Shown piece by piece: positions 1 through 7,699 of a stretch of 64,000 bases of DNA. This stretch comes from an uncultured Acidobacteriota bacterium. GTDB lineage: Bacteria > Acidobacteriota > Vicinamibacteria > Fen-336. The notes under the pieces were generated by a model, which saw only the letters and a list, made by a program, of their open reading frames with translations, searched no databases and was not told where the DNA came from. How positions within the stretch are numbered: the stretch's first letter is position 1; every line of letters begins with the position of its first letter. Both the position numbers and the translations under genes were made by a program. Location of the stretch: positions 32,594 to 96,593 of the forward strand of contig CADEEV010000015.1 of NCBI GenBank assembly GCA_902826455.1. The letters run 5' to 3'.

Positions 1-1
1 G

Positions 2-670
2 TACGGCCCGATCGTGTCGGCGGAGTTCGTGCGCGGCGGCCGCACCCTGCGCGCGGTGCGCTTCGAGCGCGCGGCGGGCGACGCCGGCTACTACAACCCC
101 GAGGGCACCCCGCTGCGCAAGGCGTTCCTGCGCTCGCCGCTGCGCTTCACGCGCATCAGCTCGGGCTTCACGGCGCGCCGCCTGCACCCGGTACTGCACA
201 CCGTGCGGGCCCACTTCGGCATCGACTTCGCGGCGCCCACGGGCACGCCGGTGAGCGCCTCGGGCGACGGGCTCGTGACGTCGGCGGGCTGGGCGGGCGG
301 CTACGGCAAGAGCGTGCGGATCCGCCACGCGAACGGCTTCGAGACCCTCTACGGCCACCTCTCGCGCATCGACGTCCGGGCCGGCCAGCGGGTGAGCCAA
401 GGTACGCGGATCGGCGCCGTGGGACAGACCGGCCTCGCCACGGGCCCGCACCTCGACTACCGGATGGTCCAGAACGGCACCTTCGTGAACCCGTTCCGGG
501 CCCAGACGCCGCCCGCCGAGCCCATCGACGCCGACGAGCGGCCGGCCTTCGAGGCCGCGACCTCGCAGGCCCTGGGGCTGCTCGACGGCCAGGCGCCCCG
601 GCCGACGCAGCTCGCGGGCACGACGCTCCTGTCGGCTCCCGCCCTCTACACCCTTCCCCAGCGCCCCTGA
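2..670 (+). CDS. M23 family metallopeptidase (5'-truncated)
   Basis: C-terminal part of a secreted murein endopeptidase of the M23/LytM type; the reading frame is open to the left edge, so the start lies outside the window. The metal-binding first motif HFGIDF lies near base 212 and the second motif is GPHLDYR near base 450. The second motif has Asp where the usual HxH has its second His. The GYG and YGHLSRI strands of the fold are also present. The segment before the peptidase core (AEFVRGGRTLRAVRF) is typical of envelope-anchored relatives with an N-terminal domain. The tail after the catalytic core is Pro/Ala-rich. The next gene follows after 10 bases. Family call is firm; the exact peptide bond cut is not known. 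Confidence 0.88.
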   Translation, partial: YGPIVSAEFVRGGRTLRAVRFERAAGDAGYYNPEGTPLRKAFLRSPLRFTRISSGFTARRLHPVLHTVRAHFGIDFAAPTGTPVSASGDGLVTSAGWAGGYGKSVRIRHANGFETLYGHLSRIDVRAGQRVSQGTRIGAVGQTGLATGPHLDYRMVQNGTFVNPFRAQTPPAEPIDADERPAFEAATSQALGLLDGQAPRPTQLAGTTLLSAPALYTLPQRP

Positions 671-680
671 GGATCGCTCC

Positions 681-1751
681 ATGATCACGGGAAAGAACGT
701 CCTCTACCTCCTTCTCGTGTTCGTGCCCGTGAGCGCCTGGCTGGCCCACAGCCACGCCTCCGCCACCTGGGTCTTCGTGACCGCCTGCCTCGCGATCCTG
801 CCCCTGGCGGGACTCATGGGCGAGGCCACGGAGCACCTGACCCACCACACCGGGCCCGGCGTCGGCGGCCTGCTGAACGCGTCGTTCGGCAACGCGGCCG
901 AGCTGATCATCGCGTTCATCGCCCTGCGCGCCGGCGAGACCGAGATCGTGAAGGCGTCGCTCACCGGCTCGATCATCGGCAACATCCTCATGGTGCTGGG
1001 TCTCGCCATGTTCCTGGGCGGCCTCAAGCACAAGGAGCTGAAGTTCAGCCGGATCGCGGCCGAGAGCGGCAGCAGCATCATGGTGCTGGCGGTGGTGGCC
1101 CTCGTCATCCCCGCGATCTACGCCCAGGTCACGCACCACGCGCAGCCCGAGCACATCGAGTCCCTGAGCCTCGACATCTCCTACGTGCTGCTCTTCACCT
1201 ACGGCGCGAGCCTCGTGTTCTCCCTCAAGAGCCACAAGCACCTGTTCGCGTCGGCGAGCGCCGGCGACCCCGAGGAGGTCGACCACGGCCCGGTGTGGTC
1301 GACGGGCAAGAGCCTGCTGGTGTTGTTCGTGGCGGCCGGACTCGTGGGCTGGGTCAGCGAGTTCCTGGTGCACGCCGTGGGCGAGGCGGGCGAGGCCCTG
1401 GGGCTGCGCAAGGTGTTCATGGGCGTCGTGGTGGTGGCGATCGTCGGCAACGCCGCCGAGCACTCGACCGCGATCCTCGTGGCGATGAAGGGCAAGATGG
1501 ACCTGGCCCTGGGCATCGCCATGGGCTCGTCCATGCAGATCGCGCTCTTCGTGGCGCCGGTGCTGGTGATCGCCGGCCACATGATGGGCAAGCCCCTCGG
1601 CCTGGAGTTCACGACCCTGGAGGTCGTGGCCGTGATGCTCTCGGTGGGCGCCGTGTCGCTGCTGATCCACGACGGCCGGACCAACTGGTTCGAGGGCCTG
1701 CAGCTCCTGGCGATCTACACGATCCTCGCCATGGCGTTCTTTTTCGTCTAG
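681..1751 (+). CDS. cax: Calcium/proton exchanger (CaCA family, Cax type)
   Basis: Inner-membrane cation antiporter that exports Ca2+ against H+. The 356-residue length and roughly eleven hydrophobic segments match bacterial Cax proteins. The two inverted alpha-repeats are visible: NASFGNAAELIIAFIAL (about residues 66-82) and IVGNAAEHSTAILVAMKG (about residues 254-271), each with the GNAAE ion-binding core. An acidic, His-containing loop near residues 150-200 separates the halves. The ATG lies 10 bases after the M23 gene and is preceded by GAGGATCG, so it may be cotranscribed. The next gene appears to have its own promoter. Confidence 0.93.
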   Translation: MITGKNVLYLLLVFVPVSAWLAHSHASATWVFVTACLAILPLAGLMGEATEHLTHHTGPGVGGLLNASFGNAAELIIAFIALRAGETEIVKASLTGSIIGNILMVLGLAMFLGGLKHKELKFSRIAAESGSSIMVLAVVALVIPAIYAQVTHHAQPEHIESLSLDISYVLLFTYGASLVFSLKSHKHLFASASAGDPEEVDHGPVWSTGKSLLVLFVAAGLVGWVSEFLVHAVGEAGEALGLRKVFMGVVVVAIVGNAAEHSTAILVAMKGKMDLALGIAMGSSMQIALFVAPVLVIAGHMMGKPLGLEFTTLEVVAVMLSVGAVSLLIHDGRTNWFEGLQLLAIYTILAMAFFFV

Positions 1752-1769
1752 ACGGTCCCTCCCCGGGCG

Positions 1770-1782
1770 TAGAATCGAAGGC
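1770..1782 (+). promoter_or_regulatory. -10 box TAGAAT close to the start codon
   Basis: TAGAAT at 1770-1775 ends only 7 bases before the ATG at 1783. A transcript starting at the normal distance would have essentially no 5' leader. No convincing -35 is seen. The same arrangement recurs upstream of many first genes in this window. Confidence 0.5.
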
Positions 1783-2436
1783 ATGGCGCGCACGGCGGTC
1801 TTCGCGCTCGTCCTCGTGTCCGTGCCGGGCCTGGCCTCGGCCTCCGTGGAGGTCCGCCAGCAGGGCGCCAAGGTCAGCGTGCACGCCCAGGCCGCGGCAC
1901 TGCCCGAAGTGCTCGAGCGCCTGGCGAAGGCCACCGGCATGAAGGTGGTCTACGAGGGGGCTCGGCCCCAGACCCTGGTCAACGCCAGCCTCGACGACCG
2001 CACCCCGGCCGAGGCCGTGCTCACGGTGCTCGAAGGCCTGGGACTCAACTTCCTGGCGCGCATGGACGTGACCGGGAGCCGCGTCGAGCACCTGGTGATC
2101 GCCGGGGTCGCCAGCGCCTCTCCGGCTGCGACGCCGGCCGCGGCTGCGGCCCGGGCCACGCCCGTCGTGGCGGAGGAGGACGGCGAGGAGGAGGAGGAGC
2201 CGGCCGAAGAAGCGAAGCCCGAGCCCCCCAGGCCCGCCGGCATGATGCTCGGGGCGCGGCCTCGTCCGTTGCCCGGCCAGACGGAGACACCCGCCAACTC
2301 GGTTCCCGCGGTCAACCTGCCTACCTATCCGACCTCGCCGTTCGCGCCGCAGGGCCCGGCGCCGCCGACCGTCGTGCTGCCGCAGCCGCCTCCGGATCCC
2401 GTCGAGGAGCCGGAGGACGACGGCTCCCTGCAGTAG
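1783..2436 (+). CDS. Secreted protein with STN-like (secretin/TonB short N-terminal) domain
   Basis: 217 residues. An N-terminal signal peptide ends near ASASVEV. Residues about 20-100 resemble the STN fold of secretins and TonB receptors (QAAALPEVLERLAKATGMKVV, then a repeat built around TPAEAVLTVLEGLGLNF). The rest is a low-complexity tail: an acidic Glu run near residue 130, then Pro-rich sequence to the end. STN domains are periplasmic and usually sit at the front of larger proteins; here it stands alone. It converges on the secretion operon, whose last stop is 3 bases away, so a role with that secretin is possible but is inference from position only. Confidence 0.7.
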   Translation: MARTAVFALVLVSVPGLASASVEVRQQGAKVSVHAQAAALPEVLERLAKATGMKVVYEGARPQTLVNASLDDRTPAEAVLTVLEGLGLNFLARMDVTGSRVEHLVIAGVASASPAATPAAAAARATPVVAEEDGEEEEEPAEEAKPEPPRPAGMMLGARPRPLPGQTETPANSVPAVNLPTYPTSPFAPQGPAPPTVVLPQPPPDPVEEPEDDGSLQ

Positions 2437-2439
2437 CGC

Positions 2440-3051
2440 CTAGGGCAGGCCGGGAAGCTCGGGCGTCTCGTCGCCCGGCAGCGTCGGGGGGCGCCCGGGA
2501 CCGCCCGGGCCGCCGCGCGGCACGCCCGGAAGCGTCGTCTGCTTGCCGATCACGCGTGGCTGACCCACCGCGAAGATCCACTCGTTGTAGCGCTGGCGTC
2601 CGTTGAAGAGACGCAGGCTCTTGTCGGTGTTGAGGGACGCGACCCCGATGAACCCGCCAATCGTCGGTCCCGTCGAGACGCCGGGCCCGGGCGGCCGCGT
2701 CGTGGTCGGCGTCTGGGGGCTGCCCGGCGACCGGATCGGCCCGATGCCCTCGCCCTGGCGGATGAAGCGCCACTTGCCGTCCTTCGCGAAGGGGTCCTTC
2801 CATTCCTTGCGCAGGAACTTCCCCTTGACCAGCACCTCGAGGCTGGGCGGCAGCGCGTTCGCGTTCTTCTTCTGGTAGCGCGCCACGGCGTCGGCGATCT
2901 GGCTGCCGCGGAAGATGAGCTCCTCTTCCCGGTCGTCCTTCATCACGTAGCTCCAGGAGGGCGCCGCGACGCCGAGGCCCAGGAGCAGGATCGTCACGGC
3001 GGCGATCAGGGCCGCGAGAGCGTAGCCGCGTTCGCCGCGCGACGGGGTCAC
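2440..3051 (-). CDS. Pseudopilin-like protein lacking Glu+5, Pro/Gly-rich C-terminus
   Basis: Last gene of the secretion operon. The GTG start at 3051 overlaps the TGA of the lytic transglycosylase gene (GTGA). The N-terminus is a type III (prepilin) signal: RGERG then YALAALIAAVTILLLGLG. Position +5 after the predicted cleavage is Ala, not the Glu conserved in major pseudopilins; loss of Glu5 is a known trait of tip pseudopilin GspK. The soluble part resembles GspG-like proteins (YQKKNANALPPSLEVLVKG, then a DPF/W motif). The last 50 residues are Pro/Gly-rich. A longer upstream extension in this frame is out-of-frame shadow and was rejected. Probably a minor/tip pseudopilin. Confidence 0.75.
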   Translation of the reverse strand: MTPSRGERGYALAALIAAVTILLLGLGVAAPSWSYVMKDDREEELIFRGSQIADAVARYQKKNANALPPSLEVLVKGKFLRKEWKDPFAKDGKWRFIRQGEGIGPIRSPGSPQTPTTTRPPGPGVSTGPTIGGFIGVASLNTDKSLRLFNGRQRYNEWIFAVGQPRVIGKQTTLPGVPRGGPGGPGRPPTLPGDETPELPGLP

Positions 3052-3662
3052 GACGCCTTCTTGTACCGCTTGAGGATCTTCTTCACGTAGTCGCGCGTCT
3101 CGCGATACGGCGGCACGCCCCGGTGGCGGGCGACGGCGCCCTCGCCGGCGTTGTAGGCGGCGAGGGCCCGGTTGAGGTCGCCGTCGTAGCGGGCCACCAG
3201 CGCTCCCAGGTGGCGGGCGCCGCCGTCGAGGTTCTGGCCGGGGTCGAGAGGATCGAGCACGCCGAGGGCGTTGGCCGTCCCTGGCATGAGCTGCATCAGG
3301 CCCTGGGCGCCCTTCGGAGACACGGCGTCGGGCCGGAAGCCCGATTCCACCTGGACCACGGCCAGCACCAGGTCGGGGTCGAGGCCGTGGCGACGCGCTG
3401 CGGCGGTGGCGAGGGCGCGGAGGTCGGAAGCGCTGGCGCCCGGTGGCAGCTCCTCCAGCACCTCGTCCGGGATGACGCCCACGAGATAGCCCGCGGGTAC
3501 GCCGACTTCCCCGCCGCCGCGCAGCGTCAGGCGCATCTCGTCGCCCGAGGCCTGCACGCCCTCGACCTTGAGGGTCGTGCCGTTCGCGAGCAGCGCGATC
3601 TCGGCGCGGGCGGACGGCGCCGCCGCGACGAGCACGGCGGCGCACGCGGCGAGGAGCCTCAT
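3048..3662 (-). CDS. Lytic transglycosylase (SLT domain)
   Basis: Secreted murein-cleaving enzyme of 204 residues. It has a signal peptide (MRLLAACAAV to about residue 20), a short beta region (30-70), then a Slt/MltE-type catalytic domain. The catalytic Glu is E106 in AVVQVESGF, followed by SPKGAQGLMQLMPGTA and AYNAGEGAV, the usual motifs. The ATG at 3662 shares one base with the TGA of the upstream lipoprotein gene (TGATG). In secretion and pilus operons such enzymes open a gap in the peptidoglycan for the machine; position inside this operon supports that role. Confidence 0.9.
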   Translation of the reverse strand: MRLLAACAAVLVAAAPSARAEIALLANGTTLKVEGVQASGDEMRLTLRGGGEVGVPAGYLVGVIPDEVLEELPPGASASDLRALATAAARRHGLDPDLVLAVVQVESGFRPDAVSPKGAQGLMQLMPGTANALGVLDPLDPGQNLDGGARHLGALVARYDGDLNRALAAYNAGEGAVARHRGVPPYRETRDYVKKILKRYKKAS

Positions 3663-4357
3663 CAGTTGATCAGCACACTGACGCCCGGCTCGCTCGTGAC
3701 GCCGTTGGTCGCGGTGGCTTCGACGGTGACGGTCTTCTGCGGGGCATTCTTCGGGTAGCTCGTCTGCAGGAAGTCGACGGCCTGGCCGTTGGAGTCGGTG
3801 AACACCGGCTGACCGCCGCTCGCCAGGGTCTCGGTCGAGGTGCTGCCGCCCGTCGACGACAGGGAGAAGAGCACGGGCACGTTGCGGATGGGATTGCCGG
3901 TCTCGTCGACCACGGTGGCCACGATGCGGCTGCGACGCTGCGGCGTGTCGACCTCGATGCGGGTCGGGTTCGCGCTCATGAAGATCCGGGCGGGCCGCCC
4001 GACGCCGATGTCGACCGTGGTGGACTCGCTCAGGGTGCCGGAGATCGCGGTGATGTTGGCCGTGCCGGAGTTGACGTCCGAGACCAGGTTCACGCGGGCG
4101 ACGCCGTCGTTCGTCTTGCCCTGGGCATCGATGCGTCCCAGGGTCGTGAAGAACTGCACCACGGTGCCGTCCACGACGGGCTGGCCCGTGCCCTCGACGA
4201 GGACCGCCGTGATCACGGCGGTGTCGCCGTTGGCGGCGATGAACTCCGGGTTGGCGAACACCTGGATGGTGGAGCCGTCGGGCGCCGTGATGATCGCCTG
4301 GTTGCAGGTGACACCCACCAGGGCCAGCAGTGTGATCCACGCCTTGCGCATCGTCAT
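3662..4357 (-). CDS. Secreted Ig-like (Big_1/invasin-type) repeat protein, putative lipoprotein
   Basis: About 231 residues. The N-terminal hydrophobic segment ends in GVTC-N, a possible but atypical lipobox (Thr before Cys). The body reads as two bacterial Ig-like modules: the first around ITAVLVEGTGQPVVDGTVVQF, the second around IVATVVDETGNPIRNVPVLF, both with the fold's characteristic V-x-G-x-P-V turns. I chose the ATG at 4357 because it has a good GAGGAG Shine-Dalgarno; an alternative ATG at 4375 would overlap the upstream stop as ATGA. Lying between secretin and lytic transglycosylase genes, it may be a periplasmic or surface partner of the machine. Confidence 0.72.
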   Translation of the reverse strand: MTMRKAWITLLALVGVTCNQAIITAPDGSTIQVFANPEFIAANGDTAVITAVLVEGTGQPVVDGTVVQFFTTLGRIDAQGKTNDGVARVNLVSDVNSGTANITAISGTLSESTTVDIGVGRPARIFMSANPTRIEVDTPQRRSRIVATVVDETGNPIRNVPVLFSLSSTGGSTSTETLASGGQPVFTDSNGQAVDFLQTSYPKNAPQKTVTVEATATNGVTSEPGVSVLIN

Positions 4358-4371
4358 CGACCCGCTCCTCA

Positions 4372-4728
4372 TCATTCCACCACCACCGCGCCGGGCGCCT
4401 GGGCCGCGACGGACTCCGAGCCCACGGGCGTCGTGAGCGTGACGCCGGCCACGTTCAACGACGCGTTGCCCGCCTTGAGCGCGCGGAAGCGGACGATCGC
4501 CACGGCGCCCGAGCCGGTCGCCGCGGTCTCGCGCGTGAAGCGCGCCGTGGCCCGCCCGGCCTCGATCTTCTGCTCCGCGTGGATGTTCTGGCCGTCGAGG
4601 GTGAGCAAGGTCCCCGGCACGATCTCGAGAGCCTCGAGGACGCTCGCGTCGTACGCGACGTCGACGTCGGCGCTCGTCACGTTGCGGGCTCCGACCAGGA
4701 CCACCGATACCGTCGCCGTCTCGCCCAC
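4372..4728 (-). CDS. Cohesin-like domain, in frame with gspD but cut off by an amber codon
   Basis: 118 codons reading as one cohesin-type beta-sandwich: GETATVSVVLVGARNVTSADVDVAYDAS near the start and AIVRFRALKAGNASL near residue 85. It is in the same frame as the secretin gene and is separated from it by one TAG codon at 4731-4729. Secretins with a C-terminal cohesin domain are known in several environmental phyla, so this is most simply the lost tail of GspD. A GTG at 4728 follows the stop at once but has only a weak ribosome site. Options are a point mutation, a sequencing error, readthrough, or a true split gene. Confidence 0.75.
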   Translation of the reverse strand: MGETATVSVVLVGARNVTSADVDVAYDASVLEALEIVPGTLLTLDGQNIHAEQKIEAGRATARFTRETAATGSGAVAIVRFRALKAGNASLNVAGVTLTTPVGSESVAAQAPGAVVVE

Positions 4729-6759
4729 CTACACCCTGGCCGCGCTCGGGCTGAACATCGCACGGGCCTGGCTGCGCAGGGCCGACGGCGCCGGCGGCGT
4801 CGGCCCGATCGGGGCCGTGCCGTCCGTCAGGCCCGGCGGCACGGCCAAGGCTTCCGGCCCCGAGGGCGGTGCCGGAGTCGGCGTGGGCGTCGGGACGGGA
4901 GCCGGCGTGCTCGTGTCGAGCGGCGCCGGTACGGCCGTCGGTGCCGGGACCGGCGTCGGCGCCGCGAAGGGGACGGGCAGGCCTACGCCGGGCGCGACAG
5001 CCGCCGGAACCTCGTCGGCAAACAACGACGGCCGCGCGCTGATCACGCGCGTGTAGTCCTTGGTGCCGATGAGCAGCGGCGACAGGTCGGCCTCGGTGAG
5101 CTTCGGCGCCCTCACCAGGTGGGGCGTCAGCGAGATCAGCACCTCGAGCTCGTCCTTGTTCTTCTGGTTCGAGCGGAACAGCTTGCCCAGCAGCGGGATG
5201 CTCTGCAGGCCCATGGCTCCGCTCAGGGTCTCGGCGTCGCGGCCCTGGATGAGCCCGCCGATCAGGCTGGTCTCGCCGTCGCGTACGCGCAGGATGCCGG
5301 TCACGTTCCGGGTGAGGAACGTCGGCACGGTCAGCGGGTTTCCGTCGCTGCCCACGTTGCGGTCGTCGCCCAGCAGGCTGAACTCGGCCGCGACCTCGAG
5401 GACGATCTCGCCCGCCGCGTTGACCTTCGGCGTGATCTCGAGGTTGACGCCGACGTTGCGGTACGTGAACGAGGTGGCCGGCACGAAGGTCTGGTTGCCG
5501 CCCTGGGCGGCCGCCGTGAACGTGGTCACGGGGATCGGGACTTCCTGGCCGATCTTGAGCGCCGTCTTCTTGCCCTCGGACGCGCGCAGCTTCGGCGACG
5601 CCACGATCCTCACGCTCGAGTCGTTCTGCAGGAAGCGCGCGAACAGCGTCGAGGGGATGCTCACCACGAAGTCCGACAGGTTGATCGACGAGAGCAGGTG
5701 GGCGCGCAGGTTCGTGAAGCCGGCCGTGGTCGTCTCCCCTTCGACGCCGGTCGGCTGGAACGAGGACTGCACCTCGTACTGGGAGAGCGCGATGCCGTAC
5801 TTCTTGAGGCCGATGCGGCTCACCTCGAGGATGTTGACCTCGACCATCACCTCGCCGCGGGCCTTGTCGTTGGCGTCGATGATGCGCTGGGCCAGGGCCA
5901 GCTCGTCGGGCGTGCCGGTCACGGTGATCGCGCCGAGGCTCGGGTTGCCGGCGGCCTTCTGGATGCCGGCCAGGGTCTTGATGAGCTGCAGCGTCTCGTT
6001 CACGTCGGCGTTCTCGAGGTAGAACGTCTGCACCAGGTTCTCGTCGTAGATCTTGCGCTTGGCCGCCGACTCGGCGACGACGATGACGGTGTTCTGGTCG
6101 AGCACCTTGTAGAAGAGCCGGTTCGCGAACGTGATCTGGTTGAGCGCCTCCTCGAAGGTCACGCCCGAGAGGTCGACGCTCCAGCGCTTGTCGCGGTAGT
6201 CGGGGTCGAAGATCACGTTGACGCCGGCCAGCTTGCCGAGAGACTCGAGGATCTTCTGCAGGCCCTGGTCCGCGAACTTGAGGGTGATCGGCACCGGGCT
6301 GCGCGGCGAGAGCACCGGCACCGGAACCCGCACGGCTCCGGCGCGCGTCTTCATGGCGTCGAACTGGGCCAGGCGGTTCTTCTCCTCCTCGCGCTTGCGG
6401 ATCCTGTCCCGCGTGATCTCGAGGTCGTCCGACGCGGCCTTGTTGCTCGGGTCGTAGTTGGAGGCGATCTGCAGCTCGTCGGCGGCCTTGTCGAAGTCGT
6501 GGGCGGCCAGGTGCTTCTTGGCCTCCTCGTAGTGGAAGCGGCTCGCGCGGATGCGGGCGTTCTCGAGGGCGATCTTGTACTCGATGTTGCGGGGCGCGAG
6601 GCTGTTCGCCTTCGTGAGGCCGGCCACCGCGGCGTCCCAGTCCTGGCGCTTCGCGGCACCCTGGCCCCGACGATAGGCGTTGCCGGCGGCGCAGCCGGCC
6701 CCGGTCGCGACCACCAGGGCCACGAGCGCGGCGCCCCTCCATCGTCCGACTCTGATCAT
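4729..6759 (-). CDS. gspD: Secretin GspD/PilQ-type outer-membrane channel
   Basis: 676 residues ending at the in-frame TAG. Order: lipoprotein signal (VVATGAGC, Cys23); TPR-like helices (about 27-110) with a charged coiled segment; STN domain (about 145-205, ITLKFADQGLQKILESL); secretin N1 domain with NADVNETLQLIKTL and GTPDELALAQRII; secretin core (about 330-550) with VRIVASPKLRASEGKK, VGVNLEITPKV and RDGETSLIGGLI; Pro/Thr-rich tail. It forms the outer-membrane ring of the secretion/pilus machine. The ATG at 6759 overlaps the preceding stop by one base. The cohesin domain that normally follows such a tail lies just beyond the amber codon. Confidence 0.92.
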   Translation of the reverse strand: MIRVGRWRGAALVALVVATGAGCAAGNAYRRGQGAAKRQDWDAAVAGLTKANSLAPRNIEYKIALENARIRASRFHYEEAKKHLAAHDFDKAADELQIASNYDPSNKAASDDLEITRDRIRKREEEKNRLAQFDAMKTRAGAVRVPVPVLSPRSPVPITLKFADQGLQKILESLGKLAGVNVIFDPDYRDKRWSVDLSGVTFEEALNQITFANRLFYKVLDQNTVIVVAESAAKRKIYDENLVQTFYLENADVNETLQLIKTLAGIQKAAGNPSLGAITVTGTPDELALAQRIIDANDKARGEVMVEVNILEVSRIGLKKYGIALSQYEVQSSFQPTGVEGETTTAGFTNLRAHLLSSINLSDFVVSIPSTLFARFLQNDSSVRIVASPKLRASEGKKTALKIGQEVPIPVTTFTAAAQGGNQTFVPATSFTYRNVGVNLEITPKVNAAGEIVLEVAAEFSLLGDDRNVGSDGNPLTVPTFLTRNVTGILRVRDGETSLIGGLIQGRDAETLSGAMGLQSIPLLGKLFRSNQKNKDELEVLISLTPHLVRAPKLTEADLSPLLIGTKDYTRVISARPSLFADEVPAAVAPGVGLPVPFAAPTPVPAPTAVPAPLDTSTPAPVPTPTPTPAPPSGPEALAVPPGLTDGTAPIGPTPPAPSALRSQARAMFSPSAARV

Positions 6760-7310
6760 CAGTTCCCTCTCAGGGGCAGGCGCCGCACGGCGCCCCCGCC
6801 CACGTCCTGCACGTCCACGGATTCGAGGCCGATCTTCACGATGCGCAGCCGGTTGCCGATCACGTCCCCGGCCTTGCCCGTCAGGATCTCCTTGCGGTCG
6901 GTGAGCAGCACGGCCACCTTCAGGCCCTGCTTGTTCTCCATGGCCCCGATGAACTTTACGCTGAGCGGCGGCACCGGTGGGGGCGTCGGCTCCGTGACGA
7001 CAGGCGCCATCGTCGCCGGCGGCAGCGTCACGGGCGGCGGCGCGTCCTCGGCCGTCTGCCGGCGCGCGACGGGCGCCGCGCCGTAGGCGAAGACGTCGCG
7101 GCGGCCCGCGAGCTGCGGGCCCTTGCCGGCCTTCTCGAGGCGCTCGAGGCCGATCGACGGGATCTCCCCGACGCCGAGGGCTACAGGCCGCTGCGCCTGG
7201 ACGGGCGCCGGAGCGGCGAGGGCGGGCGGCGGCGTGCGCGCCCACAGCAGCCCCAGGACGAGGAGCGCCCCCACGCCGACGCCGAGCGCCTCGGGCGTGG
7301 GCTTCACCAT
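6759..7310 (-). CDS. PilP/GspC-like inner-membrane assembly protein
   Basis: 183 residues. One N-terminal transmembrane helix (VGVGALLVLGLLWA) is followed by a Pro-rich periplasmic linker (about 85-115) and a small C-terminal beta domain (about 118-183: LSVKFIGAMENKQGLKVAVLL, GDVIGNRLRIVKIG). This is the layout of PilP and the HR domain of GspC, which dock the inner-membrane platform to the secretin. It sits directly before the secretin gene, overlapping it by one base (TGATG), and its start overlaps the pseudopilin gene end by 7 bases. Confidence 0.8.
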   Translation of the reverse strand: MVKPTPEALGVGVGALLVLGLLWARTPPPALAAPAPVQAQRPVALGVGEIPSIGLERLEKAGKGPQLAGRRDVFAYGAAPVARRQTAEDAPPPVTLPPATMAPVVTEPTPPPVPPLSVKFIGAMENKQGLKVAVLLTDRKEILTGKAGDVIGNRLRIVKIGLESVDVQDVGGGAVRRLPLRGN

Positions 7311-7699
7311 TCCGAGTACGGGGCCCCCGACAGGGACACGCCGGTCGAGGCGCTCTTGACGTCGTAGATGCCGGGCTCCTCGCCCGGGTTCTCGGGATCC
7401 ACCTCGGCGGGCACGGGCACCCAGTCCACGGCGCCGGTCATGGGGTCCTTCGGCATGAGCCGCAGGTAGCCCTGCTCCACCAGGCTCTCCAGGGTCGGCG
7501 GGTAGACGCCCTTGTCGGCCATGTACTGGTCGATCGTGTCGCGGAAGCGGAACAGGTCCTCGCGCAGCACCGCCTCCTTCGACTGCACGATCGCGGCCCG
7601 GTACTGGGGCAGGGCGACGCCGGCCAGCACCGCGACGATCGCGATGACCGTGATGAGCTCGAGGAGCGTGAAGCCCGCCTGCCGCGCGCGTCTCACCAT
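7304..7699 (-). CDS. GspG-like major pseudopilin
   Basis: 131 residues with a type III signal: RRARQAG, cleavage, then FTLLELITVIAIVAVLAGVALPQY with Glu at +5. The soluble domain has FRDTIDQYMADKGVYPPTLESLVEQGYL and the DPMTG segment typical of GspG, the major subunit of the type II pseudopilus. The ATG at 7699 overlaps the end of the upstream pseudopilin gene by 7 bases. The C-terminal part (DVKSASTGVSLSGAPYSEW) matches the GspG pattern around its calcium-binding loop. Confidence 0.9.
   Translation of the reverse strand: MVRRARQAGFTLLELITVIAIVAVLAGVALPQYRAAIVQSKEAVLREDLFRFRDTIDQYMADKGVYPPTLESLVEQGYLRLMPKDPMTGAVDWVPVPAEVDPENPGEEPGIYDVKSASTGVSLSGAPYSEW

Noticed and set aside
168..1940. Long open frame on the minus strand opposite the M23 and Cax genes
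   Set aside because: His/Arg-rich translation with no fold-like pattern; it is a GC-rich shadow of well supported plus-strand genes.
4372..4728. Cohesin domain as an independent gene starting at GTG 4728
   Set aside because: The GTG follows the stop codon directly with a weak ribosome site and no signal peptide; a periplasmic domain would need one. The broken-secretin reading is more likely, though a coupled restart is not excluded.
4375..6742. Long minus-strand frame upstream of and in frame with the Ig-like lipoprotein
   Set aside because: Only the last part reads as real protein; the rest is an out-of-frame shadow of gspD. The start was placed at the ATG with GAGGAG.
4579..7086. 835-codon open frame on the plus strand opposite gspD
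   Set aside because: Repetitive Arg/Glu/Gly composition, no motif, and it covers a clearly real secretin on the other strand.
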